Assembly (NCBI GenBank): GCA_024760505.1
Contig: CP058931.1
Span: 868,001 to 932,000 of the forward strand
DNA length: 64,000 nucleotides
Direction: 5' to 3'
DNA from: Nitrospira sp.
GTDB lineage: Bacteria; Nitrospirota; Nitrospiria; Nitrospirales; UBA8639
The notes under the pieces are model-generated. The model saw only the letters and a list, made by a program, of their open reading frames with translations, was not told the origin of the DNA and searched no databases. Each line of letters starts with the position of its first letter. Within the stretch, counting starts at the first letter, position 1. The translations under genes and the position numbers were made by a program. Positions 7,545-16,976 of this stretch are shown here, one piece after another.

Positions 7545-10131
7545 CAAAGCGCTGGTGAACTAACTGCTCGACTGCCGGAAAATGCCGCTCCGGAAGATTG
7601 CGAAACCGTTTTCGGCAGTCAGCCACCGCTTCTTCAGCAGACGTATAGTGTCTGGAAGAAGGAAGCAGGTTTTTTGAATACTCGCGCAGCCGTCTCGCGA
7701 CCAAGGGGGTCAAGGTTTTATCCCCGGCCAGCATTTGCGCCGCCGCTTCAATATTTCCATGATAGTCAACTAACGCCTGAAATCCGAGACCTTTCAATCG
7801 TTGAGTGACGGTGCTGCGATCCCACCCTAAAGCTTTAGCTGTCACCTGCATATCGAATCCATGACGGCGCAGGCATCCCAACACCATGTCATCCTCCAAT
7901 CGTTCCAGTTCCACCCGACCATGCCCTTCACCCTTCAAGGACGGCATGGCGGGGCTACTGAGATGCAAATCTGCTTCGGTAATGAGGGGCCCGTTAGCCA
8001 ACGCCACTGCCTGGGCCACGGTTTGTCGGAGTTCTCGAATATTGCCCGGCCATCGATAGGCCATGATCCCATCCAATGCCCCTTGCGTGAACCTCAAATC
8101 CATTCGATTCTGTTGCCGGGAAAAATACTGCAGGAAGGATTGAGCCAATAGCAGGCAGTCTTCCTCCCCTCGTTCCCGCAGAGGAGGCAGAGTTAACACA
8201 ATACTCCGTAATCGATAATATAAATCTTCCCGGTATCGGCCTTCCTCCACATCTTGTTGAAGATTGCAATTTGTCGCCGCGATAATTCGCACATCCACCT
8301 GAGTGAGCCGGCTTTCTCCAACCCGGTGAAATGACCCGTCCTCCAGAAACCGCAGTAATTTTGCTTGCAAATCGGATGGGAGTTCGCCGACTTCATCCAA
8401 AAAGAGCGTTCCCCCATTCGCCGTTTCAATATACCCCTCACGACCAACCGCGCCGGTAAAGGCCCCCTTCACATGGCCGAATAATTCTCCCTCAAATAAC
8501 TCCGGTCGGATCGCGGCCATATTCACCGACAAAAATGGGCCACAATGCCGGGGACTCAACGCATGGGCGGCTCGAGCAAACACCTCTTTTCCCGTGCCTG
8601 TTTCTCCCAATAGAAGAATGGGGCTGTGGGTCCCGGACGCTTTTTTTAAATCCTGAAAAACGCGGAGGACCGAAGGGGCACGGGTCAGAATATGAAATGA
8701 CTCACATTCTTGAAGTAATGCCTGATTCTCGCAGGATTCGGGGTGCTGATACTCAGCATGCTGCATGGCCGGCACCTGCCGACGAAGATCCTCCAATTCA
8801 ATCTGCAACCGGTCAATCTGTCGTCGGGTTTCTTCTACCTCGGCTTGGGAAAACTCCAATTGGCGGGACACCCCCCCTTGCTGAGTTTCTAAACCTTCAA
8901 TAACCGTCGCCGACCGGTGGGCATGATCTTGTGCCACATATAAGCGAGTTTCGAGTTCCCGGACATGCTGCTGTCTTTCTGCCAGTTCTGTTTCCAATTG
9001 CTGTAACTGCTGTCGCCCCTGAGCAATCCGCCGTTGAATAATCGACCGGGACCGGGACAACCGCCAAGCCAGCGATCCCCCTAAGGTCATTCCTAAAGCC
9101 AATCCTGTACTCAAGATCGGCCACACCCAACCACTGTGAAGTCCCCACAACAGAGCCAGACCCGCAAGAAAAGTACCGGCTAAGCCCATCATCCCCAGGC
9201 GGGTTGGCGGAGTTTCCCAAAGAAGGAAACAGGCAAAGAACAGGCCTACACTCGCCGTTACAAGAAAAGCGATCCACGGAGGAGTCCTGGAAATCCATCC
9301 GTTTGTCAGTACCGCGTTGGCCAATAAGGCATGAAGAAATTCTACCGGCACCTCGGATTCCCACGGGGTTGAAAGAGTTGGTTGCTTCGACACAGGAGAA
9401 AAAAGGATCACGACTTTTCCGCGAAACAATTTCGATAATTGATCACGATCTTTACTCTGAACGATGTTCCACACATCCGCAAAGGCATGCCTGGGAAAGG
9501 ATGAAGTTGCCCAATGTCCAATAAACCGGAATTGAGGGTCGTTGATCTTCGGTTCCATAGCTGTGTCCGTTTCCGATAACAACGAGGCCATTACGAGACC
9601 GATCGGAGGATGCGGCGATGAACCTGCAGAAAGGGGATGGGACTTCATACCCCTAAACACCCCATCCGCATCAGGTATCAAGTCCAGCGTCCCCAACGCG
9701 GTTGCCGCATCGGCCAAGGCGGGAGGAACCGAATCCGGGTAGACCACAGACCCGACTCGTTTGGTCACTTCAGCCAGTCGAACCATTCCAGCCAACCCAC
9801 CACATTCCGAGGCTATCGGGGAGGACACATCAATTGAGGGTATGATGAAAGCAGCGCCGGCCTCATGAAGGGTCAGTAGTGTGGATTCCAACACGGAAAG
9901 ATTCCATCGTCCTTCCTCACATAACGCGGGACTGGTGCTCTTTGTGACCGTCACCATGACCAGTGAAGGGTCGACAGATCCAGGTGCCATGTGAGCCAGT
10001 TGCCAATCAGTCAACCATCGTTCCCCCTGGGGAAAAAGTGAAGAGACGCTAAAAGCCAACACCGTGCTCACCAGTGAAAAGGCGAGGGCCAATGCTATGG
10101 TCTTGGTCTTGGTCTTGGAACGATTCGTCAT
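7510..10131 (-). CDS. CHASE2-domain sigma54-dependent transcriptional regulator
   Basis: About 873 residues from ATG 10131, which has AGGA six bases upstream; the frame is open further but without a ribosome site. Order: N-terminal membrane helix, periplasmic CHASE2 sensor (about 35-280), three membrane helices (about 285-355), a long coiled coil (about 364-454), an AAA+ module with Walker A GETGTGKE (about 509), sigma54-contact loop GAFTGA (about 556) and Walker B GGTLFLDE (about 574), then a Fis-type HTH (VTAKALGWDRSTVTQRLKGLG) and a roughly 90-residue tail. It should sense an envelope signal and drive sigma54 promoters from the membrane, an uncommon layout since most such regulators are cytoplasmic. 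Targets are not evident. Confidence 0.9.
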   Translation of the reverse strand: MTNRSKTKTKTIALALAFSLVSTVLAFSVSSLFPQGERWLTDWQLAHMAPGSVDPSLVMVTVTKSTSPALCEEGRWNLSVLESTLLTLHEAGAAFIIPSIDVSSPIASECGGLAGMVRLAEVTKRVGSVVYPDSVPPALADAATALGTLDLIPDADGVFRGMKSHPLSAGSSPHPPIGLVMASLLSETDTAMEPKINDPQFRFIGHWATSSFPRHAFADVWNIVQSKDRDQLSKLFRGKVVILFSPVSKQPTLSTPWESEVPVEFLHALLANAVLTNGWISRTPPWIAFLVTASVGLFFACFLLWETPPTRLGMMGLAGTFLAGLALLWGLHSGWVWPILSTGLALGMTLGGSLAWRLSRSRSIIQRRIAQGRQQLQQLETELAERQQHVRELETRLYVAQDHAHRSATVIEGLETQQGGVSRQLEFSQAEVEETRRQIDRLQIELEDLRRQVPAMQHAEYQHPESCENQALLQECESFHILTRAPSVLRVFQDLKKASGTHSPILLLGETGTGKEVFARAAHALSPRHCGPFLSVNMAAIRPELFEGELFGHVKGAFTGAVGREGYIETANGGTLFLDEVGELPSDLQAKLLRFLEDGSFHRVGESRLTQVDVRIIAATNCNLQQDVEEGRYREDLYYRLRSIVLTLPPLRERGEEDCLLLAQSFLQYFSRQQNRMDLRFTQGALDGIMAYRWPGNIRELRQTVAQAVALANGPLITEADLHLSSPAMPSLKGEGHGRVELERLEDDMVLGCLRRHGFDMQVTAKALGWDRSTVTQRLKGLGFQALVDYHGNIEAAAQMLAGDKTLTPLVARRLREYSKNLLPSSRHYTSAEEAVADCRKRFRNLPERHFPAVEQLVHQRFATPEQISTPRN

Positions 10132-10212
10132 TGAGGTCCTAATGGGAGTGTTAAATAATAATAATTTCCAAGGGCATATTGACCCACAGGCACGTTGCAT
10201 ATTAGAGGTCTT

Positions 10213-10357
10213 GGGGCTGTTCAAAAAAGCATGCCCTGAGCCTTTCGAAGGGTTCGTCCAGCAAGGCCGCAGTCATTTTTGCGCACAGAGCGTACTTCCA
10301 GTACGTGAGCACGGAAAAATGGCGAGAACGCCGCTGGCGGCTTTTCTCAACAGCCCC
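10213..10357. repeat. MITE-like element with 18-bp terminal inverted repeats
   Basis: The 145-bp element begins GGGGCTGTTCAAAAAAGC and ends with the inverted copy GCTTTTCTCAACAGCCCC, 16 of 18 bases matching, the outer nine perfect. Inside are CCTGAGCCTTTCGAAGGG, the palindrome GTACTTCCAGTAC and CGCCGCTGGCGGC. It has no coding capacity and lies between the regulator start and the 3' end of the TPR gene. No clear target duplication (left flank CTT, right flank TAA). Confidence 0.7.
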
Positions 10358-10411
10358 TAATCATGGAAAATCCAGATGTTCCCACTTCCATACAGGCAAC
10401 CCGGCTCGGAA

Positions 10412-12400
10412 TTACAACCCCGGCATGACGGTCTGGTCCGGACATCCATTTGCCGCCAATTGCCAGTCTGCTGAAAAACGTTCAGCCGATTCAGGAGCAA
10501 CGGCTCGAACGACCTGACAGGAAAAGGGATCTCCTTCTTTCGCCGTTTGTAGAAAATAATTTCGGATCTGAGGATCTGCCGGAACCAACCGACCACGCTC
10601 TCCATTCACATACCAGGCATGGAGTGTATGCTGGGCAGACTGATCGCCGGCCAAGGCCTGGTCGATCACCCATGCAACAACGGGTTCACTCGGAGTCAGG
10701 TGGTCCCAGGTCCCTTCATCATTGGCCATTTGAGTGGACACGCGATGGGGAGGAGTCAACCGGTGCAGATCTTCTCGAATAAGACCAAAGCCGGTTAACA
10801 CCTCCTGCCGGTCACCGGGCGAAAAGAGGTGTCGATGCAGGCCGCGACGGAATTGTGAGAGCTGTTCTCTGGCGGTCTGCGTGAGCGAATCGGCCATCGT
10901 GGCCCGACTACTCCGAAACCACCATAACATCGCCAAGGGGATATTGCGTTCCACGCCACTGCCATTGGCATACATCGAAGCCAACAGGCTTTGGGCTTCG
11001 CCCGATCCGCCTTCCGCCGCCAGACGGAGCGGCTCGACCGCTTCACCGGTCCGGTTCTGAGCACGAAGCACGACTCCCAAATGAAACCATGCATCGACAA
11101 ATTGAGGCTCAACCTCGACCGCTCGTTGAAAGGCGGCAACAGCCTGAGACAATTTCCCGGCTTCAGCCCGGGCTTTGCCAATGGCAAAATGGAGGTGTGC
11201 CCAGGCTGGTTGCAACCGAGCAGCGGATTCCAGGGCGACCACGGCCTTTTCCCATTGTCGGGTCGCCAGAAGCGCTGAGCCCAACTGAGACCACCCCGGA
11301 GCCCATGCAGGACGTTGGTCAGTCACCACATCAAATTCAACCGCCGCCTCGTCGATTAGTCCCATGGCAGCCATGGCCACTCCCAAATTGTAATGGAGCC
11401 ATACTCCATCTTTGGCAAAGGGATCCCGGCGTAATGCCTCTCGCCAGAGCGAGGCGGCCCGCGCCCAATTTCCCTGACGACTCCACACGACACCAAGTAG
11501 CAATCTCGCTGAAGTTAATCGGGAATCAAGAGAAATGGCCCTTTCCAGTGAGGGAACACTGGCTGACTCGTCTCCTTTCGCAAACAATGCCACACCGACA
11601 TTATAATGCGCGGCTACAAGGTCAGGTTGAAGTGTCAACGCCTGTCGGGAATGTTCAATCGCCTCTTGATAATTTCCCTCCTGCAAACGAAGTAACCCCA
11701 AATTGGCATGGACCTTGGAAAGATCGGGTTCCAACGCCAGGGCACGCCTCCAGGCCTGCTCGGCCAGAATATTTTCATGTGATGCAAAATAGGCCAATCC
11801 CAAGGCTTCATAGGCATGCGCCCACTTAGACGCATCGTGAAGCGTCGCCTGAAAATGGGCCACAGCTTGGACAGGATCGCCTGCCGCCAAATACCCCAAT
11901 CCCAACGCATAATGGGCTTCTGGAAAATCAGGTTGAAGGCGAAGGGCCGCCCGCCATTGCGCCAGGGCCTGCACAAGCCGACCATCTCGCACCAGGGAGA
12001 TGCCATAGTTATAAGAAACCAGGGCTGACAGGTGATACCGCAAGGAGGCCGTGTGAAAATCCAAACGTTCCGCTTGCGACCAGGCCGCAATGGCCCCGGT
12101 TAAATCCCCCGTTTTGGCCAGGGCCACCCCAAGATTATGATAGGCATCGGCATAACCGGGACGCTGACGAGCGGTCTCCCGAAACTCATCAATGGCCACA
12201 TCCAGGTCATCCGTGAGAAAAAAATCAATCCCTAACTGTAAATGCGCTTCGGCGGAATCCTGAACAGGAGATGAATCCGCTTGGGAGGTGCCACTCAATT
12301 CCGCATAGGAAGAAGAAACGCCAAGAAACCCCTTCAAAAGGAAAAGTCCCACAATGGCAGCACAGACCATTAAACCGCCAGGTACCCGTCGATTTACCAT
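10412..12400 (-). CDS. TPR/Sel1-repeat exported protein
   Basis: About 662 residues with an N-terminal hydrophobic segment (GLMVCAAIVGLFLLKGFLG) that is a signal peptide or anchor. At least ten tetratricopeptide repeats follow (for example AYHNLGVALAKTGDLTGAIA, VHANLGLLRLQEGNYQEAIE, LHFAIGKARAEAGKLSQAVA), then a Sel1-like unit (AQSLLASMYANGSGVERNIP) and a C-terminal region with a second Sel1-like stretch. TPR arrays are protein-binding scaffolds; partner unknown. ATG 12400 is preferred over the TTG at 12403. It lies downstream of the methyltransferase gene on the same strand. Confidence 0.85.
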   Translation of the reverse strand: MVNRRVPGGLMVCAAIVGLFLLKGFLGVSSSYAELSGTSQADSSPVQDSAEAHLQLGIDFFLTDDLDVAIDEFRETARQRPGYADAYHNLGVALAKTGDLTGAIAAWSQAERLDFHTASLRYHLSALVSYNYGISLVRDGRLVQALAQWRAALRLQPDFPEAHYALGLGYLAAGDPVQAVAHFQATLHDASKWAHAYEALGLAYFASHENILAEQAWRRALALEPDLSKVHANLGLLRLQEGNYQEAIEHSRQALTLQPDLVAAHYNVGVALFAKGDESASVPSLERAISLDSRLTSARLLLGVVWSRQGNWARAASLWREALRRDPFAKDGVWLHYNLGVAMAAMGLIDEAAVEFDVVTDQRPAWAPGWSQLGSALLATRQWEKAVVALESAARLQPAWAHLHFAIGKARAEAGKLSQAVAAFQRAVEVEPQFVDAWFHLGVVLRAQNRTGEAVEPLRLAAEGGSGEAQSLLASMYANGSGVERNIPLAMLWWFRSSRATMADSLTQTAREQLSQFRRGLHRHLFSPGDRQEVLTGFGLIREDLHRLTPPHRVSTQMANDEGTWDHLTPSEPVVAWVIDQALAGDQSAQHTLHAWYVNGERGRLVPADPQIRNYFLQTAKEGDPFSCQVVRAVAPESAERFSADWQLAANGCPDQTVMPGL

Positions 12401-12517
12401 CAAGACACTCTCAGGAAGCAGAGATTGGGACGGTTCCGAAAGACAGACGAAACCCTCATGAACACCAACTTCAATGTATTAAGAAATCAAGGAAAATGGA
12501 AGGGTGCACAGGGAGGA

Positions 12518-13141
12518 TCAGGCCTTCACCGCGATCCCCTGAGAAAAATAGGCGAAAGGCTTCGGAACGCCGGGAAGATAAAAGTTTTCGAGTGCGGAAA
12601 CTGTCCAACCCTGCGCCTGAATCATCTGAACCATTGGACGGTTTAAATGACAGCCATCGCCAAGGCGTTTCCACGCCGGCGTGAGACGATCCTGCCACAG
12701 GCAAACCGAACGATCCGGACTTTGCCCATGCTCTAAAAACAACAACCGTCCTCCAGGTCTCACGACCCGAAGCATTTCCTGCAGAGCCTTCGAAAGCTGA
12801 GGAACGCTGCATAAGGTCATCGTGCTCACAACCGTATCGAAGCTGGCAGAGGGAAAAGGGAGCGCTTCGGCCAAGGCCAGGGCCAGATGAACGGGAATCA
12901 CCGCCTCCGCCTGAAGCGAGCGGGCCAACGGGATCATCCCGGGATTGGGATCAATCGCCGTCAAAGAATGGATCTGGGAAGGATAGTAAGAAAAATTGGC
13001 GCCGGTCCCAAACCCGATCTCCAAAACCAACCCTGACGCCTTTGCAATCAACGCCTGCCGCAAGGGGACAAAACCCGCTAGGCCCATACTCCAATGAACC
13101 AGCCTGGGAAACACTCGTCGTGAATACCACCCGCGTTTCAT
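12518..13141 (-). CDS. Class I SAM-dependent methyltransferase
   Basis: A 207-residue Rossmann methyltransferase. Motif I is LEIGFGTGANFSYYP, motif II TAIDPNPGM, motif IV FDTVVSTMTLCSV, followed by LRVVRPGGRLLFLEHG. The pattern with a long amphipathic N-terminus is like the UbiE/phospholipid N-methyltransferase-like group, but the substrate cannot be read from the sequence. It is upstream of the TPR gene on the same strand with a gap of about 117 bases. Confidence 0.85.
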   Translation of the reverse strand: MKRGWYSRRVFPRLVHWSMGLAGFVPLRQALIAKASGLVLEIGFGTGANFSYYPSQIHSLTAIDPNPGMIPLARSLQAEAVIPVHLALALAEALPFPSASFDTVVSTMTLCSVPQLSKALQEMLRVVRPGGRLLFLEHGQSPDRSVCLWQDRLTPAWKRLGDGCHLNRPMVQMIQAQGWTVSALENFYLPGVPKPFAYFSQGIAVKA

Positions 13142-13206
13142 GAATGACCTTCAAGGCAATTGAATTTGTCTTCTAATTTGCCCTTTCCTAAGCATCAGAA
13201 TAACGT

Positions 13207-13374
13207 TTATCCTGCTAAGTAGTCCTCAAGCAAGCGCATGAGCCGAATCCCATCGACGATATCTTCCAATTTCCCCCAGTTCCTCTAAGAATGAATGACC
13301 CGAACGCCAAAGGTCGTTGATAAAGTTTTTACCTTGAGAATGTATGCGGTGACAGTGGCATACCTGAGCCCCAT
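13207..13374 (-). pseudogene. Possible small coding remnant with in-frame stop
   Basis: A minus-strand frame starts MGLRYATVTAYILKVKTLST, meets TAG, then continues in the same frame as RNWGKLEDIVDGIRLMRLLE to a stop at 13207. The part after the stop reads as a convincing protein C-terminus. In another frame the preceding text (FINDLWRSGHSFLEELG) would join it through one G deletion in a run of five G. Either way the gene is broken. Family unknown; low certainty. The rest of the 13142-13606 gap shows nothing else I can support. Confidence 0.25.
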
Positions 13375-13606
13375 CGATAAGATAATCCGGAGGAAAGGAT
13401 TGGAGCCTGAAGACCTGACTTGAACGAGCAGGTGCCGGAAGGCTGGCTTCCGCTCTCACAAAGGCCCTCACGCATGCCTTCGCTTCATTCCGGACCCCCT
13501 AATGAAGGGGGAACTCCCAATTCAGAACCCCAATTCGAATCTCGGCACAATTTTTATGTAAGGGTAGGACTCATGACAGAGACGATCTAGAGATCGGTAG
13601 GATTGT

Positions 13607-13690
13607 TGGTGCCGAAGGCGGGACTTGAACCCGCATGGGTTTCCCCACACGCCCCTCAAACGTGCGTGTCTGCCATTCCACCACTTCGGC
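13607..13690 (-). tRNA. tRNA-Leu (anticodon GAG)
   Basis: Minus strand, 84 bases including an encoded CCA. Acceptor arm GCCGAAG pairs with CTTCGGC, followed by discriminator A and CCA. The D-arm reads TGGTGGAATGGCAGACA; the anticodon stem CACGT/GCGTG holds loop TTGAGGG with anticodon GAG; a long variable arm (TGGGGAAACCCA) marks a class II tRNA; the T-loop is GTTCAAG. Reads CUC/CUU leucine codons. Confidence 0.95.
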
Positions 13691-13801
13691 ACGAAGTAGG
13701 CAGATTATGAAACCTCTTGATGTCCTTGTCAACGCGTGAGGCGCGGGGTAGAATCCCGGCCATTCTCATTAATTATTTGACCGCCCGGATTATAGCTCAC
13801 C

Positions 13802-14497
13802 ATGACCCGCTCGACCTCTTCGCCCGCACCCCTGACTCATTCTCAACACTGGATCGGTGCCTTTTTCGATGTGGATAACACGTTGATTCCTGGCGCGTCG
13901 ATTGAAATCGGATTTTTCCGGTATCTCTGGCAAGACGGTGTCGTGGGTTGGCCGGAGGTATGGCACAGCCTGGGGTATGCCATTCGTCAAATGCCCCCCA
14001 TTTCGTTCAACCCTCTGCGACGGAGGAAGCTGTATCTGATGGGGCATGATGTCTCCCTCATTGAACAGATGGCCAGCGAGTACGTGGAGTTATATGTTGT
14101 TCCACGGGTCTCAGCGAGGGCTTTGAATCGTTTATCCCGTCATCGGGATGCGGGACATGTCGTGGCCTTCGTCAGCGGATCACCGGAGTTCTTGGTGAAA
14201 CCACTGGCTGAGGCACTTGGAGTCTCATTGGTATTTGGCGCGAGACCGGAATCCCAGGAAGGACTCTATACGGGAAAGGTGTTTGCCCCGTTGCCCTATG
14301 GTGAAGGAAAAGGCCGGTATGTGGAGCGCCTGGCCGCCCGTTTCAATCTGGACTTGACGCGTAGCTATGCCTATGGCGACAGCCCAGGAGATTTCCACGC
14401 GCTCCAACTGGTTGGCCATCCCTTTGTCGTGAATCCCATTCGAGGCATGGCTCGGATTGCCCGCGAGCGGGGTTGGCCGATTACACAATGGGCTTAA
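13802..14497 (+). CDS. HAD-superfamily (subfamily IB) phosphatase
   Basis: A 231-residue HAD-IB hydrolase. Motif I is FFDVDNTLIPG with nucleophile and acid Asp, motif II is FVSGSPEF, and motif III/IV lies around KGRYVERLAA and YGDSPGDFHAL. This subfamily includes phosphoserine phosphatase and related enzymes whose cap lies between motifs I and II; here the cap carries hydrophobic helices (GFFRYLWQDGVVGWPEVW). Substrate not determined. The gene is divergent from the tRNA-Leu and starts about 110 bases from it. Confidence 0.88.
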   Translation: MTRSTSSPAPLTHSQHWIGAFFDVDNTLIPGASIEIGFFRYLWQDGVVGWPEVWHSLGYAIRQMPPISFNPLRRRKLYLMGHDVSLIEQMASEYVELYVVPRVSARALNRLSRHRDAGHVVAFVSGSPEFLVKPLAEALGVSLVFGARPESQEGLYTGKVFAPLPYGEGKGRYVERLAARFNLDLTRSYAYGDSPGDFHALQLVGHPFVVNPIRGMARIARERGWPITQWA

Positions 14498-14742
14498 GAG
14501 GCGGCCATCCGTGATGAAATCGACCTGCTTGCTTGCGCCAAATTGACCGCTTCTCCGGTCCTTTTCATCGAATAGCCCCCTCTATTCGCCCCATATGATC
14601 GAAAATATCACTCAACCCGATCCAATCTTGTGACGATTACTCATCTCCGACAGCCACCTAGCGCGCCTTTCTTTGTCCCCTCCCCCTCACCCCGCTTTTT
14701 GAGTACAATGCTATCTGTTGTGTGCTGGAGTTGAGAGTGTTT

Positions 14743-15396
14743 ATGACCACTTTGCCTTCCTTAAAGATCACCGAAATCTTTCATAGCCTTCAGGGGGAGT
14801 CCACCCGTGTGGGACAACCGTGCGTGTTTGTCCGGTTAACGGGTTGTCCGCTTCGTTGCACCTGGTGTGACACGGAATATGCCTTTTATGGTGGACATAC
14901 CATGCCGATTGAGGCAATTCTGGCGCAGGTACAATCATATGGTTGTCCGCTCGTCGAGGTGACCGGCGGTGAACCATTGCATCAACCTGGCTCTCTGGTA
15001 TTGTTAACACAATTATGCGAGGCTGGATTTCAGGTGATGCTGGAAACCAGCGGGGCGTTTGATATTGCCAACGTGGATAAGCGGGTTTCGATTATTCTGG
15101 ATGTGAAATGTCCGGGTAGTGGAATGACCGACCGGATGCGGTGGGATACACTTAGGCATTTGTCCGGAAAAGACGAAGTGAAGTTTGTTTTGAAGGACCG
15201 GGCCGATTACGAGTGGGCGCGCGATATCGTGAAGCGGTATTCATTGGGAGACCGCTGTCCGGTCCATTTGAGTCCAGTCTTTGGAGTCCTCCATCTTCAA
15301 TCCCTGGCTGAATGGATTCTGGAAGATCGACTGCCTGTTCGTTTTCAACTCCAATTGCATAAAGTGATCTGGGATCCCCAAACCCGGGGCGTGTAA
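14743..15396 (+). CDS. queE: 7-carboxy-7-deazaguanine synthase
   Basis: About 217 residues from ATG 14743; an in-frame GTG at 14722 would add seven. It is a short radical SAM enzyme of the QueE type: KITEIFHSLQGESTRVGQPC substrate-binding start, cluster motif CPLRCTWC (CxxxCxxC), VTGGEPL, and the C-terminal HLSPVFG / QLQLHKVIW typical of QueE. It converts 6-carboxytetrahydropterin to CDG in queuosine (preQ0) synthesis. Other que genes are not in this window. Confidence 0.93.
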   Translation: MTTLPSLKITEIFHSLQGESTRVGQPCVFVRLTGCPLRCTWCDTEYAFYGGHTMPIEAILAQVQSYGCPLVEVTGGEPLHQPGSLVLLTQLCEAGFQVMLETSGAFDIANVDKRVSIILDVKCPGSGMTDRMRWDTLRHLSGKDEVKFVLKDRADYEWARDIVKRYSLGDRCPVHLSPVFGVLHLQSLAEWILEDRLPVRFQLQLHKVIWDPQTRGV

Positions 15397-15455
15397 CAAC
15401 GCCACGGCAAGGGGATCTGTTTACGTTAGGGGCGATTTATTTATTGAGGAGGCGT

Positions 15456-16961
15456 ATGAATATTCTTGTGAAGAGTGGTGAAGCCACCGCTACGACAACG
15501 GATGTGTTGGTGTGTTTGGAATATGAACAAGACAAAACCTGGAGCAAAGCCGTCCGGCCGGTCGATCAGAAACTCGGTGGGCAATTAAGCGCCCTGCGCA
15601 AAAGTGGAGAATTTTCCGGCAAGCCGAATAACACCGCCTTACTCCATATCGATGGGAAATTGCCCGCCAAACGCGTGCTTCTTGTCGGCCTTGGAACACG
15701 GGAGACGGTGACCTTGGAACGAATTCGTCAAGCGATGGGGACCGCTGCCAAGCGCGCCCGCACTGCCAAAGCCAAAGGGATTGTTTGCGTGATGCCGGAC
15801 GTGCCAAAGGGCACCGGCTCTATGGATGACGTGGCTCAAGCCATGGTGGAAGGGGTAGTTCTTGGGGAATATCGGTTTAATGAGTACCGCACGGACCGCA
15901 CGGACGACAACCACTCCTTGCAATCCTGCACCCTACTCACCACCTCCAACGCTCACCTGAATGAGGCCAAAGATGGTGCCAAACGTGGCCAAATCCTTGG
16001 GGAAGCGACCTGTTTTGTTCGGGATTTGTGCAACCACCCCGCGAACGTGATGACGCCTTCCCGGGTCGTCACCGAAGCCAAAAAAATCGCCAGGGAGGCC
16101 AAAGTCCGGCTCAAAGTCCTGGACCGCAAACAGCAGGAAAAACTCGGCATGGGCGGATTATTGGGGGTCTCTCGAGGCAGCATCGAACCGCCTCAATTCA
16201 TCATTCTGGAATATATGGGCGGCCCTCGCACACAAAAACCCATTGTTTTTGTCGGCAAAACGGTAACATTTGATAGCGGTGGCATCTCCTTAAAACCATC
16301 GGAAAACATGGAACAGATGAAGGCCGACATGACCGGTGGAGCCGAAGTGTTAGCGACGATTCGAGCCGCCTCCCGGCTCAAGCTCCCGGTCAATGCGATC
16401 GGCCTCTTGCCTGTGACGGAAAACATGCCGGGAGGACGGGCAACTAAACCCGGCGATATCCTTACCATGCTCTCCGGAAAAACGGTGGAAGTCCAAAATA
16501 CCGATGCGGAAGGTCGGTTGATTCTGGCTGACGGCTTGGCCTATGCCTCTCGGTTCAAACCCGCCTGCGTAATTGACATCGCCACACTGACCGGCGCGGC
16601 TGCTGTCGCGTTGGGACAGTTCGCAATAGGCATGCTGGGTAATGACGACCCCCTGAAAGCCGACATCAAAAAGGCCGGCAATCATGCCGGTGAACGGGTA
16701 TGGGAAATGCCCCTGTGGGATGAATATTTTGAACAGCTAAAAAGTGACGTGGCAGACATGCGGAATATCGGTGGGCGCGGAGGCGGAATGATTACGGCGG
16801 CCATGTTCTTATCAAAATTCGTGGGGGACCATCCCTGGGTCCATTTGGATATTGCCAGCACGGATTGGGGTACAGCAGAACGGCCGTATATTCCTAAAGG
16901 TCCGACAGGTATCGGGACCCGGTTGCTCATTCAATATTTGCTGAATCACGTCAATCGCTAG
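15456..16961 (+). CDS. pepA: Leucyl aminopeptidase (M17)
   Basis: About 501 residues from ATG 15456, preceded by AGGAGG at five bases; an upstream TTG in the same frame overlaps that ribosome site. The catalytic C-terminal domain has FVGKTVTFDSGGISLKPS, the metal motif NTDAEGRLILADGL, and DIATLTGAAAVALG. It is a hexameric, two-metal enzyme that removes N-terminal Leu and other residues from peptides in the cytoplasm; some homologs also bind DNA. nagZ follows after 15 bases, so they are probably one operon. Confidence 0.95.
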   Translation: MNILVKSGEATATTTDVLVCLEYEQDKTWSKAVRPVDQKLGGQLSALRKSGEFSGKPNNTALLHIDGKLPAKRVLLVGLGTRETVTLERIRQAMGTAAKRARTAKAKGIVCVMPDVPKGTGSMDDVAQAMVEGVVLGEYRFNEYRTDRTDDNHSLQSCTLLTTSNAHLNEAKDGAKRGQILGEATCFVRDLCNHPANVMTPSRVVTEAKKIAREAKVRLKVLDRKQQEKLGMGGLLGVSRGSIEPPQFIILEYMGGPRTQKPIVFVGKTVTFDSGGISLKPSENMEQMKADMTGGAEVLATIRAASRLKLPVNAIGLLPVTENMPGGRATKPGDILTMLSGKTVEVQNTDAEGRLILADGLAYASRFKPACVIDIATLTGAAAVALGQFAIGMLGNDDPLKADIKKAGNHAGERVWEMPLWDEYFEQLKSDVADMRNIGGRGGGMITAAMFLSKFVGDHPWVHLDIASTDWGTAERPYIPKGPTGIGTRLLIQYLLNHVNR

Positions 16962-16976
16962 GCGGCAACACACGCG

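Noticed and set aside
13226..13471. 81-codon minus-strand frame
   Set aside because: The frame changes character along its length and has no ribosome site; only a short remnant within it is supported.
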